Source: an uncultured Chryseobacterium sp. (GTDB lineage: Bacteria; Bacteroidota; Bacteroidia; Flavobacteriales; Weeksellaceae). Taken from it: a stretch of DNA of 64,000 nt. Shown piece by piece: positions 28,115 to 35,754 of this stretch; the first letter of the stretch is position 1; every line of letters begins with the position of its first letter. The position numbers and the translations under genes were made by a program. The notes under the pieces are model-generated. The model made no database searches. It worked only from the letters and a program-made list of their open reading frames with translations, and was not told the origin of the DNA. Location: the NCBI GenBank assembly GCA_913776245.1, contig CAJYLO010000005.1, positions 62,001 through 126,000 on the forward strand. Direction: 5' to 3'.

Positions 28115-28125
28115 TAAAAATAAAA

Positions 28126-28148
28126 AGAGGCTGCTGAACGCAACCTCT
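28126..28148 (-). terminator. Terminator after SUKH copy 1
   Basis: AGAGG (28126-28130) pairs with CCTCT (28144-28148); A-run on the plus strand gives poly-T on the minus transcript. Confidence 0.65.
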
Positions 28149-28152
28149 AAAA

Positions 28153-28611
28153 TTATTTCTGTTTTAAAGCGCCATCAATACACTCATCAATAAAATCACT
28201 AAAGGAATTATTAGTTTTTACATAATAAACATATTCTCCTTTCTCATTTTTATGAAATTTTTCTTCTGCATATATATATACAGGGGGATTATCACCTTCA
28301 TCCAAGAAAAAAAACAAGCATTGATCTCGATTATAATCAGCGAAAATAAAATTTGGTGTTAATTTCAAATTAACATCATCCATACTTTCTTTTAGATTAG
28401 TTTGAGTCCAATCTAGATATTGATAATTAGTATTCCAATCAATACAATTTTGAAATTCTCCTCCTAAAAATAAAAACTCTTTATAGGCTTGCGGAAATTT
28501 TATTTTAAAATCCTGTTCTAATTTTTCTATTTTCTGTTCAGATATCCCTCTGTTTTCCCATCTCCCAATTTTGGGATTATTTTTCATTTTTGTTAAATAT
28601 TGTATTTCCAT
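28153..28611 (-). CDS. SUKH (SMI1/KNR4) immunity protein, copy 1
   Basis: A 152-aa cytoplasmic SUKH protein with 'KFPQAYKEFLFLGGEFQN' near residue 38 and 'CLFFFLDEGDNPPVYIYAEEKF' near residue 99. It starts 5 bp after the deaminase toxin stop, the standard toxin-immunity order, so it is the likely protector against that toxin. It has a (TA) run at the site where copy 3 has shifted frame. Confidence 0.87.
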   Translation of the reverse strand: MEIQYLTKMKNNPKIGRWENRGISEQKIEKLEQDFKIKFPQAYKEFLFLGGEFQNCIDWNTNYQYLDWTQTNLKESMDDVNLKLTPNFIFADYNRDQCLFFFLDEGDNPPVYIYAEEKFHKNEKGEYVYYVKTNNSFSDFIDECIDGALKQK

Positions 28612-28616
28612 AATTA

Positions 28617-30476
28617 TTATTTTAAAGGTTTTTCCACTATGAATCTTGGGTATAATTCATTTAATTTTCTCGTTTCGTTTGCTCCACTACTAAAAATATT
28701 AATTTCAGCATTATATTTGGCTTGAAAAACTTTCATTTGACCTTGACAAACATTACAGGGATCAAGTATCGTTTGTAATTCTACATCTATTCTTAAATCG
28801 TTCGCTGATTTTGCGCCTAATTGGTTCAAAACTTTTTTTAAATGAATATCTTCAAATTCTCTGAAGATTTTACTTTCGGTGTCTTTAAATCTTCCTTGAC
28901 CTTTGAGATTATCCACTGTAAAATCAATAAAATCCTCTATTCTTTCTCCGCTTCTAAGGTCTGGAGATTTACAAAAACCAAATTTATCTAATTTGCTAAT
29001 ATTTTTTCCGGAATACGCTTTTAATTCTAAAGATAGGGTTTTCCCACTATAATTTATTTTAAATTTTGCAAAGGCAATATTACCGTTATGAAGCCTACTC
29101 TGCACCAGCAGCTGATCTTCCTTAGAAAGCCCTTTCAGAAAATCACCCAATCCTTTCTTCACATCTACCAAAGTTTCCAGCCTGCCCAAAGAAAGGTTGC
29201 GCATCACAAATTTAGGATTTTCTTTAGCAACTTCTGCAATATGCTCTATCCTCTGCATTACTTTTTCTTTGGTTCCCTTAAAAATTTTTACTTCACCAAA
29301 AACAATAGCCCATTCATCCGCAGTTTTCTCTACCCGCAATCCCAGCTTGTATGCCAATAGCACTACATCTGCTTTTTCTGAGAACTTTGCAAGCCATTGT
29401 GAGAATGTTTCCAAAACTTCGGATGCTTTTCCTGTTTTTCCTGCTTTTGGAATCGGGAGAAAGAGTGTGATGATCATCATAAGCTCATAACACTGCTGAT
29501 AATTAAACCTGTAGATAGAACCGCTGCTGTTTTCCAGATCGTATTGTGTCAACATATCTTTCAGCTTCGGGAAATTGTGTATCAGCTCCAGAATCAGATG
29601 AAAAAACTTCTTGAACATTGCTCTGTCTGTAAGAATTTCATACAAACTTGGCAGCAATAGCACCAGACCATCCGCAGTATCGATAAGAGCATTCCATACT
29701 CCACAGAAACTTGCGTTTTCTGCATATACCCAGTTTACTTCTTTTTCCTTTATCTTATAATATTCGATATCTTCTTTGGAAATAAAATAGTTTTCGATAG
29801 GTATTTCTGTATTAATTCCAAAAAATTTGAAAACAGAATCGTTTATCAGTGGAGCAAAATTAGGTGAATCAGGAAGGTAATTATATTCCTGCAATCTGCC
29901 TTTTTCTATATCTTTGGATGTTTCCCTGAACTGATCTATAAAGAATTTCAGTGCTGATGTTATTCCCAATTCATTAAAAATGGTATCTATGACATACTGA
30001 TAATTTGCTTCCGCCTTAAATTCCAAATCCATTGCATTTATCAGTTTTCTTATGTCTATCCGGTAATGCTTAAATTCAGCTTTTTCCTGATACATCTGTA
30101 TTATTCTATCAGCCGTATTTTTTTTGAAGGTATCCAAAGCTTGATTTACAATCTTCCGTTTGCTTTTGTCTTCAATTATGTATCCTCCCGTTGACAGCAA
30201 ATGCAGATCGGGATCTAACTTCAGACAGTCGAATATATCACTTCCGAAATTACAAACTGCAGATTCTACTTCCTCATTATCCGAGTTAGAAAAGAAATGA
30301 AATAAGATAAGATTCGAATCTTCGCCTTCTAAATACCAAAACGCATTATTTAATGTATTCTTAAAGACTTCATAAGCAGATTGTAAAGAATAGTTTTGAG
30401 AACTAAATCCCAAATCCGAAGCAGGTGAAGTTTCGACCAATCTATACTTTTTTTCAGAACAAAAATCTTTCATCAT
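28617..30476 (-). CDS. Polymorphic toxin with C-terminal deaminase-like domain
   Basis: A 619-aa protein without signal peptide. Residues 1-530 are mostly helical, with a hydrophobic stretch near 265-345, and match no family I recognise. The tip, 532-619, has D532-x-E534 and PCNVC (C574, C577), the zinc and catalytic pattern of toxin deaminases, with Asp where His or Cys is more usual. SUKH immunity directly downstream supports a nucleic-acid deaminase toxin. The tip is exactly the unit repeated in three orphan copies downstream. The start overlaps the preceding 88-aa frame by 23 bp. How it is delivered is unknown. Confidence 0.72.
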   Translation of the reverse strand: MMKDFCSEKKYRLVETSPASDLGFSSQNYSLQSAYEVFKNTLNNAFWYLEGEDSNLILFHFFSNSDNEEVESAVCNFGSDIFDCLKLDPDLHLLSTGGYIIEDKSKRKIVNQALDTFKKNTADRIIQMYQEKAEFKHYRIDIRKLINAMDLEFKAEANYQYVIDTIFNELGITSALKFFIDQFRETSKDIEKGRLQEYNYLPDSPNFAPLINDSVFKFFGINTEIPIENYFISKEDIEYYKIKEKEVNWVYAENASFCGVWNALIDTADGLVLLLPSLYEILTDRAMFKKFFHLILELIHNFPKLKDMLTQYDLENSSGSIYRFNYQQCYELMMIITLFLPIPKAGKTGKASEVLETFSQWLAKFSEKADVVLLAYKLGLRVEKTADEWAIVFGEVKIFKGTKEKVMQRIEHIAEVAKENPKFVMRNLSLGRLETLVDVKKGLGDFLKGLSKEDQLLVQSRLHNGNIAFAKFKINYSGKTLSLELKAYSGKNISKLDKFGFCKSPDLRSGERIEDFIDFTVDNLKGQGRFKDTESKIFREFEDIHLKKVLNQLGAKSANDLRIDVELQTILDPCNVCQGQMKVFQAKYNAEINIFSSGANETRKLNELYPRFIVEKPLK

Positions 30477-30720
30477 TATGTGTTTTTATATCATTAATTG
30501 TCTTCGAATAATCCATTACAAAGATTTTTTCTAAATCAAGCGCTGGAAACATTTTCTTTACAATGCTATATTTCCTTTTTTCTTCTGAATAATCTTTGTA
30601 GTTATTTTCTTTTGAATCATGTAATCTCAACGCCTCTACTTTATCTACACCTAATCTTCTTATTTTTTCTACGCCCAATGCTTTTATTTTGGGAATTCCT
30701 AATGCCTTTATTCTAATCAT
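30454..30720 (-). CDS. Small basic repeat protein overlapping the toxin start
   Basis: An 88-aa frame. Its first 35 residues are an 8-residue repeat of the form IKALGVxK (four units: IKALGIPK, IKALGVEK, IRRLGVDK, VEALRL), and a Lys-rich region follows. It overlaps the toxin start by 23 bp in another frame. It could be a coupled small protein, perhaps a loading factor, or the true N-terminus of the toxin separated by a frameshift. I do not recognise a family. Confidence 0.55.
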   Translation of the reverse strand: MIRIKALGIPKIKALGVEKIRRLGVDKVEALRLHDSKENNYKDYSEEKRKYSIVKKMFPALDLEKIFVMDYSKTINDIKTHNDERFLF

Positions 30721-30739
30721 ATTGTAATTTTTAAAATAG

Positions 30740-30765
30740 AAATGGTGGTCTCACTACCACCATTT
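30740..30765. terminator. Hairpin after the duplicated 1269-aa gene end
   Basis: AAATGGTGGT and ACCACCATTT form a perfect 10-bp stem with a 6-nt loop, 14 bp after the stop of the truncated copy. The T-run is weak on either strand. Confidence 0.5.
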
Positions 30766-30779
30766 CGTTTAGTTAATAT

Positions 30780-31366
30780 TTAGTCTAAAGTACTCCCTGT
30801 TCCAGGTGTAGACTGCATCACCGCATCCACAGGTTTACCAAAAGCACTTATTGTTTCCAAGTCTGCCGGATTCTCGCAATTCTCAGGATCTTTCTCCGGG
30901 AAGATTGGCAAGGCATTAGTTACTTCTAATCCTGCGGAGCCTGCCTGCAAAATAGTCAGCGTGGTTGGTACTCTCGTGATCCAGTAATTGCCTTGCGGTT
31001 TGCCTTGCGGCTCACGCAATTCATCTACAATACTTAGATACATTGGGTCGCCAATCACAGGGACTTCGCCGCCGTTCCAGATCTTTCCTGTGGTCATAAA
31101 GAATTGTACGGCATCTTCAAAGCCCGGTTTTACGGTAACAATGACTCTTGCCATACCGGCTTGCAGGAAGTTTCGGAACAATGGGTCTGTTTCCTCGGTG
31201 AGATACATCTCCTGCCAGTGACTTCTGTTGGCCCAATAGTATGGATAGAAGGTGTAGTCCATCACTGTCCATTCGAATGCCTGCTCCATAAATTTGGCAA
31301 GTGAGGTGTATTGGTCTAAGTCATCTCCTAAAAGAATTTGGAAATCCTCTATCTTGCCGCCTTCAT
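30780..31366 (-). pseudogene. Duplicated 3' end of the 1269-aa gene
   Basis: Near-identical at DNA and protein level to the last 190 or so codons of the gene at 35755-39564 (from 'GGKIEDFQILLGDD' on). Homology stops abruptly at about 31366, at the edge of the 21-nt repeats, so the 5' end is missing. The extreme C-terminus also differs: it ends in GTGSTLD, whereas the full copy continues 11 residues further. It lies just before the deaminase toxin, as the full-length gene lies just before the GH19 effector. Confidence 0.82.
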
Positions 31367-31380
31367 TCGATTGAAACCGT

Positions 31381-31513
31381 GCCTTGTTGGGTTGTGGCTA
31401 TGCTTTGTTGGATTGAGACCAGGTCTTGTTCGATCGTGACTACGCTTTGTTGGATTGAGACTGTGCTTTATTGGATGGTGACTATGTCTTGTTGGATTGT
31501 GGCTATACTCTAA
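31381..31513. repeat. 21-nt tandem repeat (minisatellite)
   Basis: About six degenerate units of 20-22 nt around CTTTGTTGGATTGAGACTG. A plus-strand open frame through it would encode a 7-residue repeat (LCWIETV-like), which I take as a by-product. Two or three units recur in direct repeat A. Confidence 0.7.
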
Positions 31514-31583
31514 GACGCAAAAAAAGCAGTAACAAATTGTGCTACTGCTTTGGTTTTAATTGTATAAAGCACGGATTGCAAAT
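31440..31583. repeat. Long direct repeat, copy B
   Basis: Counterpart of 26340-26483, offset exactly 5100 bp. With copy A it brackets the whole deaminase toxin/immunity block and the truncated 1269-aa gene end. Confidence 0.75.
31523..31551 (-). terminator. Terminator inside direct repeat B
   Basis: AAAGCAGTA (31523-31531) pairs with TACTGCTTT (31543-31551); on the minus strand a T-run follows. Downstream of the exported protein gene at 31647. Confidence 0.6.
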
Positions 31584-31646
31584 CTGTGATATCTGGTTTT
31601 TTTATAGCTAAAAGTCAGGAGACTTTGTGGAGCGGGGAATTTTATG

Positions 31647-32012
31647 TTATTTAGTTTTTTTAACAAAAATTAAATATTTGGATTTACATTCTTCAAAATT
31701 CATATAATCATTTAATGAATTTCCATAATTTTGAATGATAATGGTATCGTTTTTATATGTCCCTTGAAGTTTCCCTATATTAACATAATTAACGCCTTTG
31801 TCATTCACAATAATAAACTTTCCAGAACTCTTCCTATTGCCTCTGCGTATTTCATAGACCATTTTATTCTTTAAAACAGAAATTTTTATAACCGTTTTTT
31901 TTGAACAATCATTTGCTTTAACAGAATAATATGTGCCACCAATATTATTTTTCTTTTGGGAGAAAACAAAAAAGGATATCAGTAAAAATAAAAAAGGCAA
32001 TAATTTATTCAT
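31647..32012 (-). CDS. Small exported protein, unknown
   Basis: A 121-aa protein. The start at 32012 opens a clear signal peptide ending in VFSQ; an upstream GTG would add 4 residues. The mature part is about 100 residues, basic, with two cysteines and a beta-rich pattern. It follows the frameshifted gene 32017-32459 by 4 bp, at the end of the orphan GH19 module. By position it is a third candidate periplasmic immunity protein. No family recognised. Confidence 0.6.
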   Translation of the reverse strand: MNKLLPFLFLLISFFVFSQKKNNIGGTYYSVKANDCSKKTVIKISVLKNKMVYEIRRGNRKSSGKFIIVNDKGVNYVNIGKLQGTYKNDTIIIQNYGNSLNDYMNFEECKSKYLIFVKKTK

Positions 32013-32016
32013 AGTT

Positions 32017-32459
32017 TTAATCACATTTTTTTAAAAATATTGTAGCGCTATGATTGTTATCTTCTACGAAAATTGCTTCTTTAAAAAAATCTCTTTTTTT
32101 GTTCTATTATTATATAATCCCAACCATTTCATTACTACATTTCCCTTTATTTTTTTTATTATTGCAAAAGGTATCATTTTAGAAATATTGGTAGAATCAA
32201 TCTTTTTTCCCCATTTAGGTACAGGCTCTGTATAGGAAAAAAATAATTCATAGATATTATTCTTTTTTTTAATCGTCCCATTTATGTAAATATTATTGTA
32301 TACTGAAACGTACACTTTATTTTTGGAAATGTCCAATACTTGATAATGGGTTTTACAATTCAACCTATACAATCCATCAATAGAATTCTTTTGAGCTTTT
32401 CCTATAATTGAAAAAATTACAAGTAATAAAAATAGCTTTCTCATATTTCTATTTATCAA
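32017..32459 (-). pseudogene. Exported candidate immunity protein, frameshifted paralogue of 33859-34299
   Basis: It shares the signal peptide ending in GKAQ and the mature start NSIDGLYRLNC with the protein at 33859-34299. The reading frame closes at 32064, after 131 codons, because of a one-base change in an A-run near 32099. The shifted frame continues to a stop at 32017 and encodes the same C-terminus as the paralogue (NHSATIFLKKC). Decay, slippage or a sequencing error would all explain this. It sits in the module of the orphan GH19 tip. Confidence 0.7.
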
Positions 32460-32994
32460 TATATTTCTTACAAGTTTTGTCTTTATAATCCATTGAATGA
32501 TAGTTTATATTTTTATCAAGTTTTTTATTTTCTTTATATGTACAAATATATTTTATAGCCTTGTTATTCTCCCATATTTTATATACATATATGACTTTTT
32601 TTAAATACCAAAAATTGTTTTTGTGTGAAATATAATAAGTTGCTTTTGGATTCTCTTTATCGGCATATATTGTAGATATTTCCATTATATATTTTTTATC
32701 TTTTGATCGTTTTATATCTAATAGTTTATACATTCCATCATCAGAAAAGTTGGCACAAGATAGTGCCAACTTATAATCATTTTTGTTCTGAATATAAAAA
32801 TACATTAAGTTTCCCTTAAGAGATTTTTGATAGAAAACATAATCTTTTTTACCATCTCTGTTCAGATCAATCTTTTTGCTAATATAATTTACAGTGTCTG
32901 TTTTCATTTTTTGAAAACTCTGCGAAAAAAGAATTGAAGGTAAAATAATAAATAAGAAGTAATAAATCTTATTTTTTGTTTTTACATTTTTCAT
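32449..32994 (-). CDS. Exported protein with an EF-hand/FG-GAP-like Asp motif
   Basis: A 181-aa protein with a signal peptide ending in LFSQ. Residues 42-52 (KIDLNRDGKKDYVF) form a calcium-loop-like DxNxDGxxD motif. The rest is rich in Lys and Tyr. It overlaps the end of the orphan GH19 tip by 26 bp and the next gene by 11 bp, so the three are translated together. Possible periplasmic immunity function, by context only. Confidence 0.6.
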   Translation of the reverse strand: MKNVKTKNKIYYFLFIILPSILFSQSFQKMKTDTVNYISKKIDLNRDGKKDYVFYQKSLKGNLMYFYIQNKNDYKLALSCANFSDDGMYKLLDIKRSKDKKYIMEISTIYADKENPKATYYISHKNNFWYLKKVIYVYKIWENNKAIKYICTYKENKKLDKNINYHSMDYKDKTCKKYIDK

Positions 32995-33802
32995 AATTAA
33001 AAATATTTTTTATTTCTTTTGTAAAATTTATACGCTCATCAATTGCATTTTGACCACCATTAACTAAAAAAGTTGCTTCTCTAACATTATCATCATCCGC
33101 TACAAGATTTAAATCAATAGAAGTATATCCATCAACTTTTTTCTTGGGAAAAATAGTATATGTGCCTTTTGGATTCGGGTATTTGCTTTTTAATGTATCT
33201 CCATCTGTCAATAATTTTCCTCTATACCAAAAATAACCACTAACATCAACAGCATAATGTAAACTTTTATTTAAGATTTCATAATCTGTTTTATATCCCT
33301 CTTTTCCTAAATATTTAAAATATTGTTTATATCCTGCTTCTCCTGGTTTATCACCGCTATGTGTAAGTTGCAAAATACCACGACCTATAAATGGATAATA
33401 AGGTTTAGACCTTAAATACGTTTCCGACCCAGCTTCCTGAGTTGTTGTAAAATACATAGATTCCACATAACACTGAGCCAAGAAATAAATTTTCCTAATG
33501 CAAGTGTTTATTTCATACCTCCTAAAACAAGCATTCAACTCTTCTGTAAACCTTTCATATGTTTTATCATTTTCAGGTATTTTGCAGTTTGATTTTGAGA
33601 ATAAATTATACCCATATTTTTTTTTAACATAAGCATCTTTATCCCTTAATTCTCGCACCATATTTTTCACTTCATCTACAGATAAATTTCGATTGCATGT
33701 ACAAGATGAGTTCTCCATCTCAAAATACTGTCCTTCAGAGTTAGAAAAATTTTGTATTCCTTCGGATTTATCGGTATTAAGAAACTTTGCATCTTGGTCT
33801 TG
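32969..33802 (-). CDS. Orphan GH19-type hydrolase tip
   Basis: An open frame of 277 codons. The first 28 (QDQDAKFLNTDKSEG onward) match the linker of the complete effector at 34307-35674 from about residue 186. The catalytic domain follows with 'YFLAQCYVES' (probable catalytic Glu) and GRGILQLTH. A TAG directly precedes the matching region and no N-terminal domain is present; an ATG at 33718 would give 249 aa. It is therefore a cassette cut at the same kind of boundary as the deaminase tips. Sequence of the tip differs strongly from the complete effector. Confidence 0.7.
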   Translation of the reverse strand, partial: QDQDAKFLNTDKSEGIQNFSNSEGQYFEMENSSCTCNRNLSVDEVKNMVRELRDKDAYVKKKYGYNLFSKSNCKIPENDKTYERFTEELNACFRRYEINTCIRKIYFLAQCYVESMYFTTTQEAGSETYLRSKPYYPFIGRGILQLTHSGDKPGEAGYKQYFKYLGKEGYKTDYEILNKSLHYAVDVSGYFWYRGKLLTDGDTLKSKYPNPKGTYTIFPKKKVDGYTSIDLNLVADDDNVREATFLVNGGQNAIDERINFTKEIKNIFNYEKCKNKK

Positions 33803-33825
33803 CTAGTTTATAAATTTCATCTTAT

Positions 33826-33856
33826 AAAAAACACGGATTACAAATCCGTGTTTTTT
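33826..33856 (-). terminator. Strong terminator after the GH19 immunity candidate
   Basis: AAAAAACACGGATT (33826-33839) and AATCCGTGTTTTTT (33843-33856) make a perfect 14-bp stem with a 3-nt loop, 2 bp beyond the stop at 33859. The core is the REP-like CACGGATT motif. Confidence 0.8.
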
Positions 33857-33858
33857 GT

Positions 33859-34299
33859 CTATTCACATTTTTTTAAAAATATCGTAGCGCTATGATTTTT
33901 ATTGTCCTCAATTAGGACAAAATCTTTTACAAACTCTCTTTTTTTAGTTTTACTATTATAAAGACCATACCATTTTAGTTCTAATCCATTTTTATGCTTT
34001 TTTAATATACCTATTGATATTTTTTTAGAAATAAATAAAGTATCAATTTTTTTATAATGTTTGTTTATAGGAGGTTCTTCAGAATAAAAATATATATTAT
34101 AGATTTTTTTTTCTCTTGATATTTTACAATTGATATAGATATTATCTTTATATAAAGATAAATAAACATCATCCTTACTTATATCGAATACTTGATAAGG
34201 GTTTTTACAATTCAACCTGTATAATCCATCAATAGAATTCTTTTGAGCTTTTCCTATAAAGAATATAATAATAAAAAATAAAAATGTGATTTTTTTCAT
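33859..34299 (-). CDS. Exported candidate immunity protein for the GH19 effector
   Basis: A 146-aa protein with a signal peptide ending in IGKAQ, so the mature part is outside the cytoplasm. The mature protein begins with NSIDGLYRLNC and is a beta-rich, Lys-rich domain with few Cys. It lies 7 bp after the GH19 effector, and its paralogue (32017-32459) lies in the module of the second GH19 tip. Paired duplication with a wall hydrolase and a periplasmic location suggest an inhibitor of that hydrolase. No known family recognised. Confidence 0.65.
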   Translation of the reverse strand: MKKITFLFFIIIFFIGKAQKNSIDGLYRLNCKNPYQVFDISKDDVYLSLYKDNIYINCKISREKKIYNIYFYSEEPPINKHYKKIDTLFISKKISIGILKKHKNGLELKWYGLYNSKTKKREFVKDFVLIEDNKNHSATIFLKKCE

Positions 34300-34306
34300 A
34301 AAATAA

Positions 34307-35674
34307 TTATTTAACTTTAAAAACTTTCAGTCCTTTTTCAAAATAAACTTTACAACTTTCCCATCCTGCAAGTCCTGGATTAACTTTTTTTCTAATTTTT
34401 TTTATATTTTCATTGGTAGATACTTTTATAATATCTGCCGTTTTCCAAATGGTATGCTTTTCCCAAAAAGCTAAGGCACTAAGCACTGCATATTTTGGTT
34501 CTTTAACTTTTTCAGGAAATTTCACTAAATCTATATACTCTTGTGGAAAAAATTCTTGAATCATATCCCTTGCATCTTCATAGTTTCCCTTTCCTGTAGT
34601 CTGTTTCAAACCTCTTCCTCTATATTTGTATCCATCTCCACTAGCTTCATTCCCATTTCCATTTCCAAATCCATTCTCGGCAGCGTATAAATAATTAAAA
34701 AGTTTTATTTGAGCTGGTCTTTGATCGCAATAACTTTTTAATAATCCTTTTTTTTCCAAGTTCTTTGCTCTATCTCCAAAGAGAGCTTTACAGTTACTTA
34801 CAGAATAATATCCAGCATCTCCTTCAACTATCCAATTTTTATCAATTCCTAAAGTTTCTGCTCCTACTTGAGCAAAAAAATGAGCTTTTCTTAGAGGTGT
34901 ATTTAAGTGAATAGGTTCTCCTCCAAATTGATTTATATAATTAACAACTTCTTGTCTAAATTTCCGACTGCTTTCTTTTACCCCAAAAAGATTTTCTATA
35001 TCTTTTAATGTAATAATCTCACTACCATTTCCTATCTCAAAATAATTTCCTTCCGAATTAGCAAAATTATGTTCTCCTTCAGATTTATCGGTATTAAGAA
35101 ACTTTGCATCTGCATCTTGCTGGTCTACAACTTCGGCGTGAAAATACAAATATAATTTCTTTTCTTTAGAATTCTCTATGGTTCTTTTCCATTGCTCTAG
35201 TTCACTGTCATTTTCTGGTCTTAACAAAAGGCTTTTCCAAGCAAAATTTTCTAATTTATTGGCATTTGCATATTTAGAAAAATAGTCTTGCCCGTTTTCA
35301 TCTTTGTCTTTTGTTCCTTTGCCTACAGTTATGGTAATACTTCCACTTTTATCCTGTTTTTTAAGAACAATGGGTTTGTCTTTATCTACAATCTGCCTCT
35401 CTTTTGCCTGTCTTATTTCTATTTTTAGTTTTTTACCTATCAAATTTTCTGTTCTAGCTACCAAGAAAACTTCATCGCCAAGGTTAGCTTTATGTATTTC
35501 GGGGAAGCGTTTTTTTTGTTTTGGCTGTCCTATTGGTACGTTTTCCAAATCATCAATCTCAGGTTTTGAAAAGTATATATCGACCACTATTTTTTCGTTT
35601 TCATTTTTACTCTCCTCTTCTCTATCCAAATCATCTAAAATGTTGACCACATTTGGGCTTAATAAATTATACAT
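34307..35674 (-). CDS. Modular effector with C-terminal GH19 chitinase/lysozyme-like domain
   Basis: A 455-aa protein without signal peptide. Residues 1-183 form an N-terminal domain (IVVDIYFSKPEI, then FLVARTENLIGKKLKIEIRQ) of a kind I associate with effectors of contractile systems in Bacteroidetes. A linker (184-217) follows, then the GH19-type domain with FFAQVGAETLG (probable catalytic Glu273) and YRGRGLKQTTG (351-361). It should cut peptidoglycan or chitin. It lies 80 bp after the 1269-aa gene. The lack of a signal peptide implies dedicated delivery. The delivery link is inference. Confidence 0.78.
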   Translation of the reverse strand: MYNLLSPNVVNILDDLDREEESKNENEKIVVDIYFSKPEIDDLENVPIGQPKQKKRFPEIHKANLGDEVFLVARTENLIGKKLKIEIRQAKERQIVDKDKPIVLKKQDKSGSITITVGKGTKDKDENGQDYFSKYANANKLENFAWKSLLLRPENDSELEQWKRTIENSKEKKLYLYFHAEVVDQQDADAKFLNTDKSEGEHNFANSEGNYFEIGNGSEIITLKDIENLFGVKESSRKFRQEVVNYINQFGGEPIHLNTPLRKAHFFAQVGAETLGIDKNWIVEGDAGYYSVSNCKALFGDRAKNLEKKGLLKSYCDQRPAQIKLFNYLYAAENGFGNGNGNEASGDGYKYRGRGLKQTTGKGNYEDARDMIQEFFPQEYIDLVKFPEKVKEPKYAVLSALAFWEKHTIWKTADIIKVSTNENIKKIRKKVNPGLAGWESCKVYFEKGLKVFKVK

Positions 35675-35754
35675 AATTTTATTATTCTTAGGGGTTATCC
35701 CTCTCCCTAAATCCCTCCCTAAACGAGAGGGACTTCAAGGAAAGAAGTTTGGTT

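Noticed and set aside
31301..31513. Plus-strand 70-codon frame with a 7-residue Trp-containing repeat
   Set aside because: It is the translation of the 21-nt minisatellite and runs from the antisense of the duplicated gene end; no start signals.
31381..31513. Possible CRISPR array
   Set aside because: Repeat units of about 21 nt are directly adjacent, with no unique spacers and no cas genes.
26340..31583. Direct repeats as the ends of an insertion sequence or as att sites
   Set aside because: No transposase or recombinase lies between them; the repeats contain a minisatellite and a terminator and no inverted ends.
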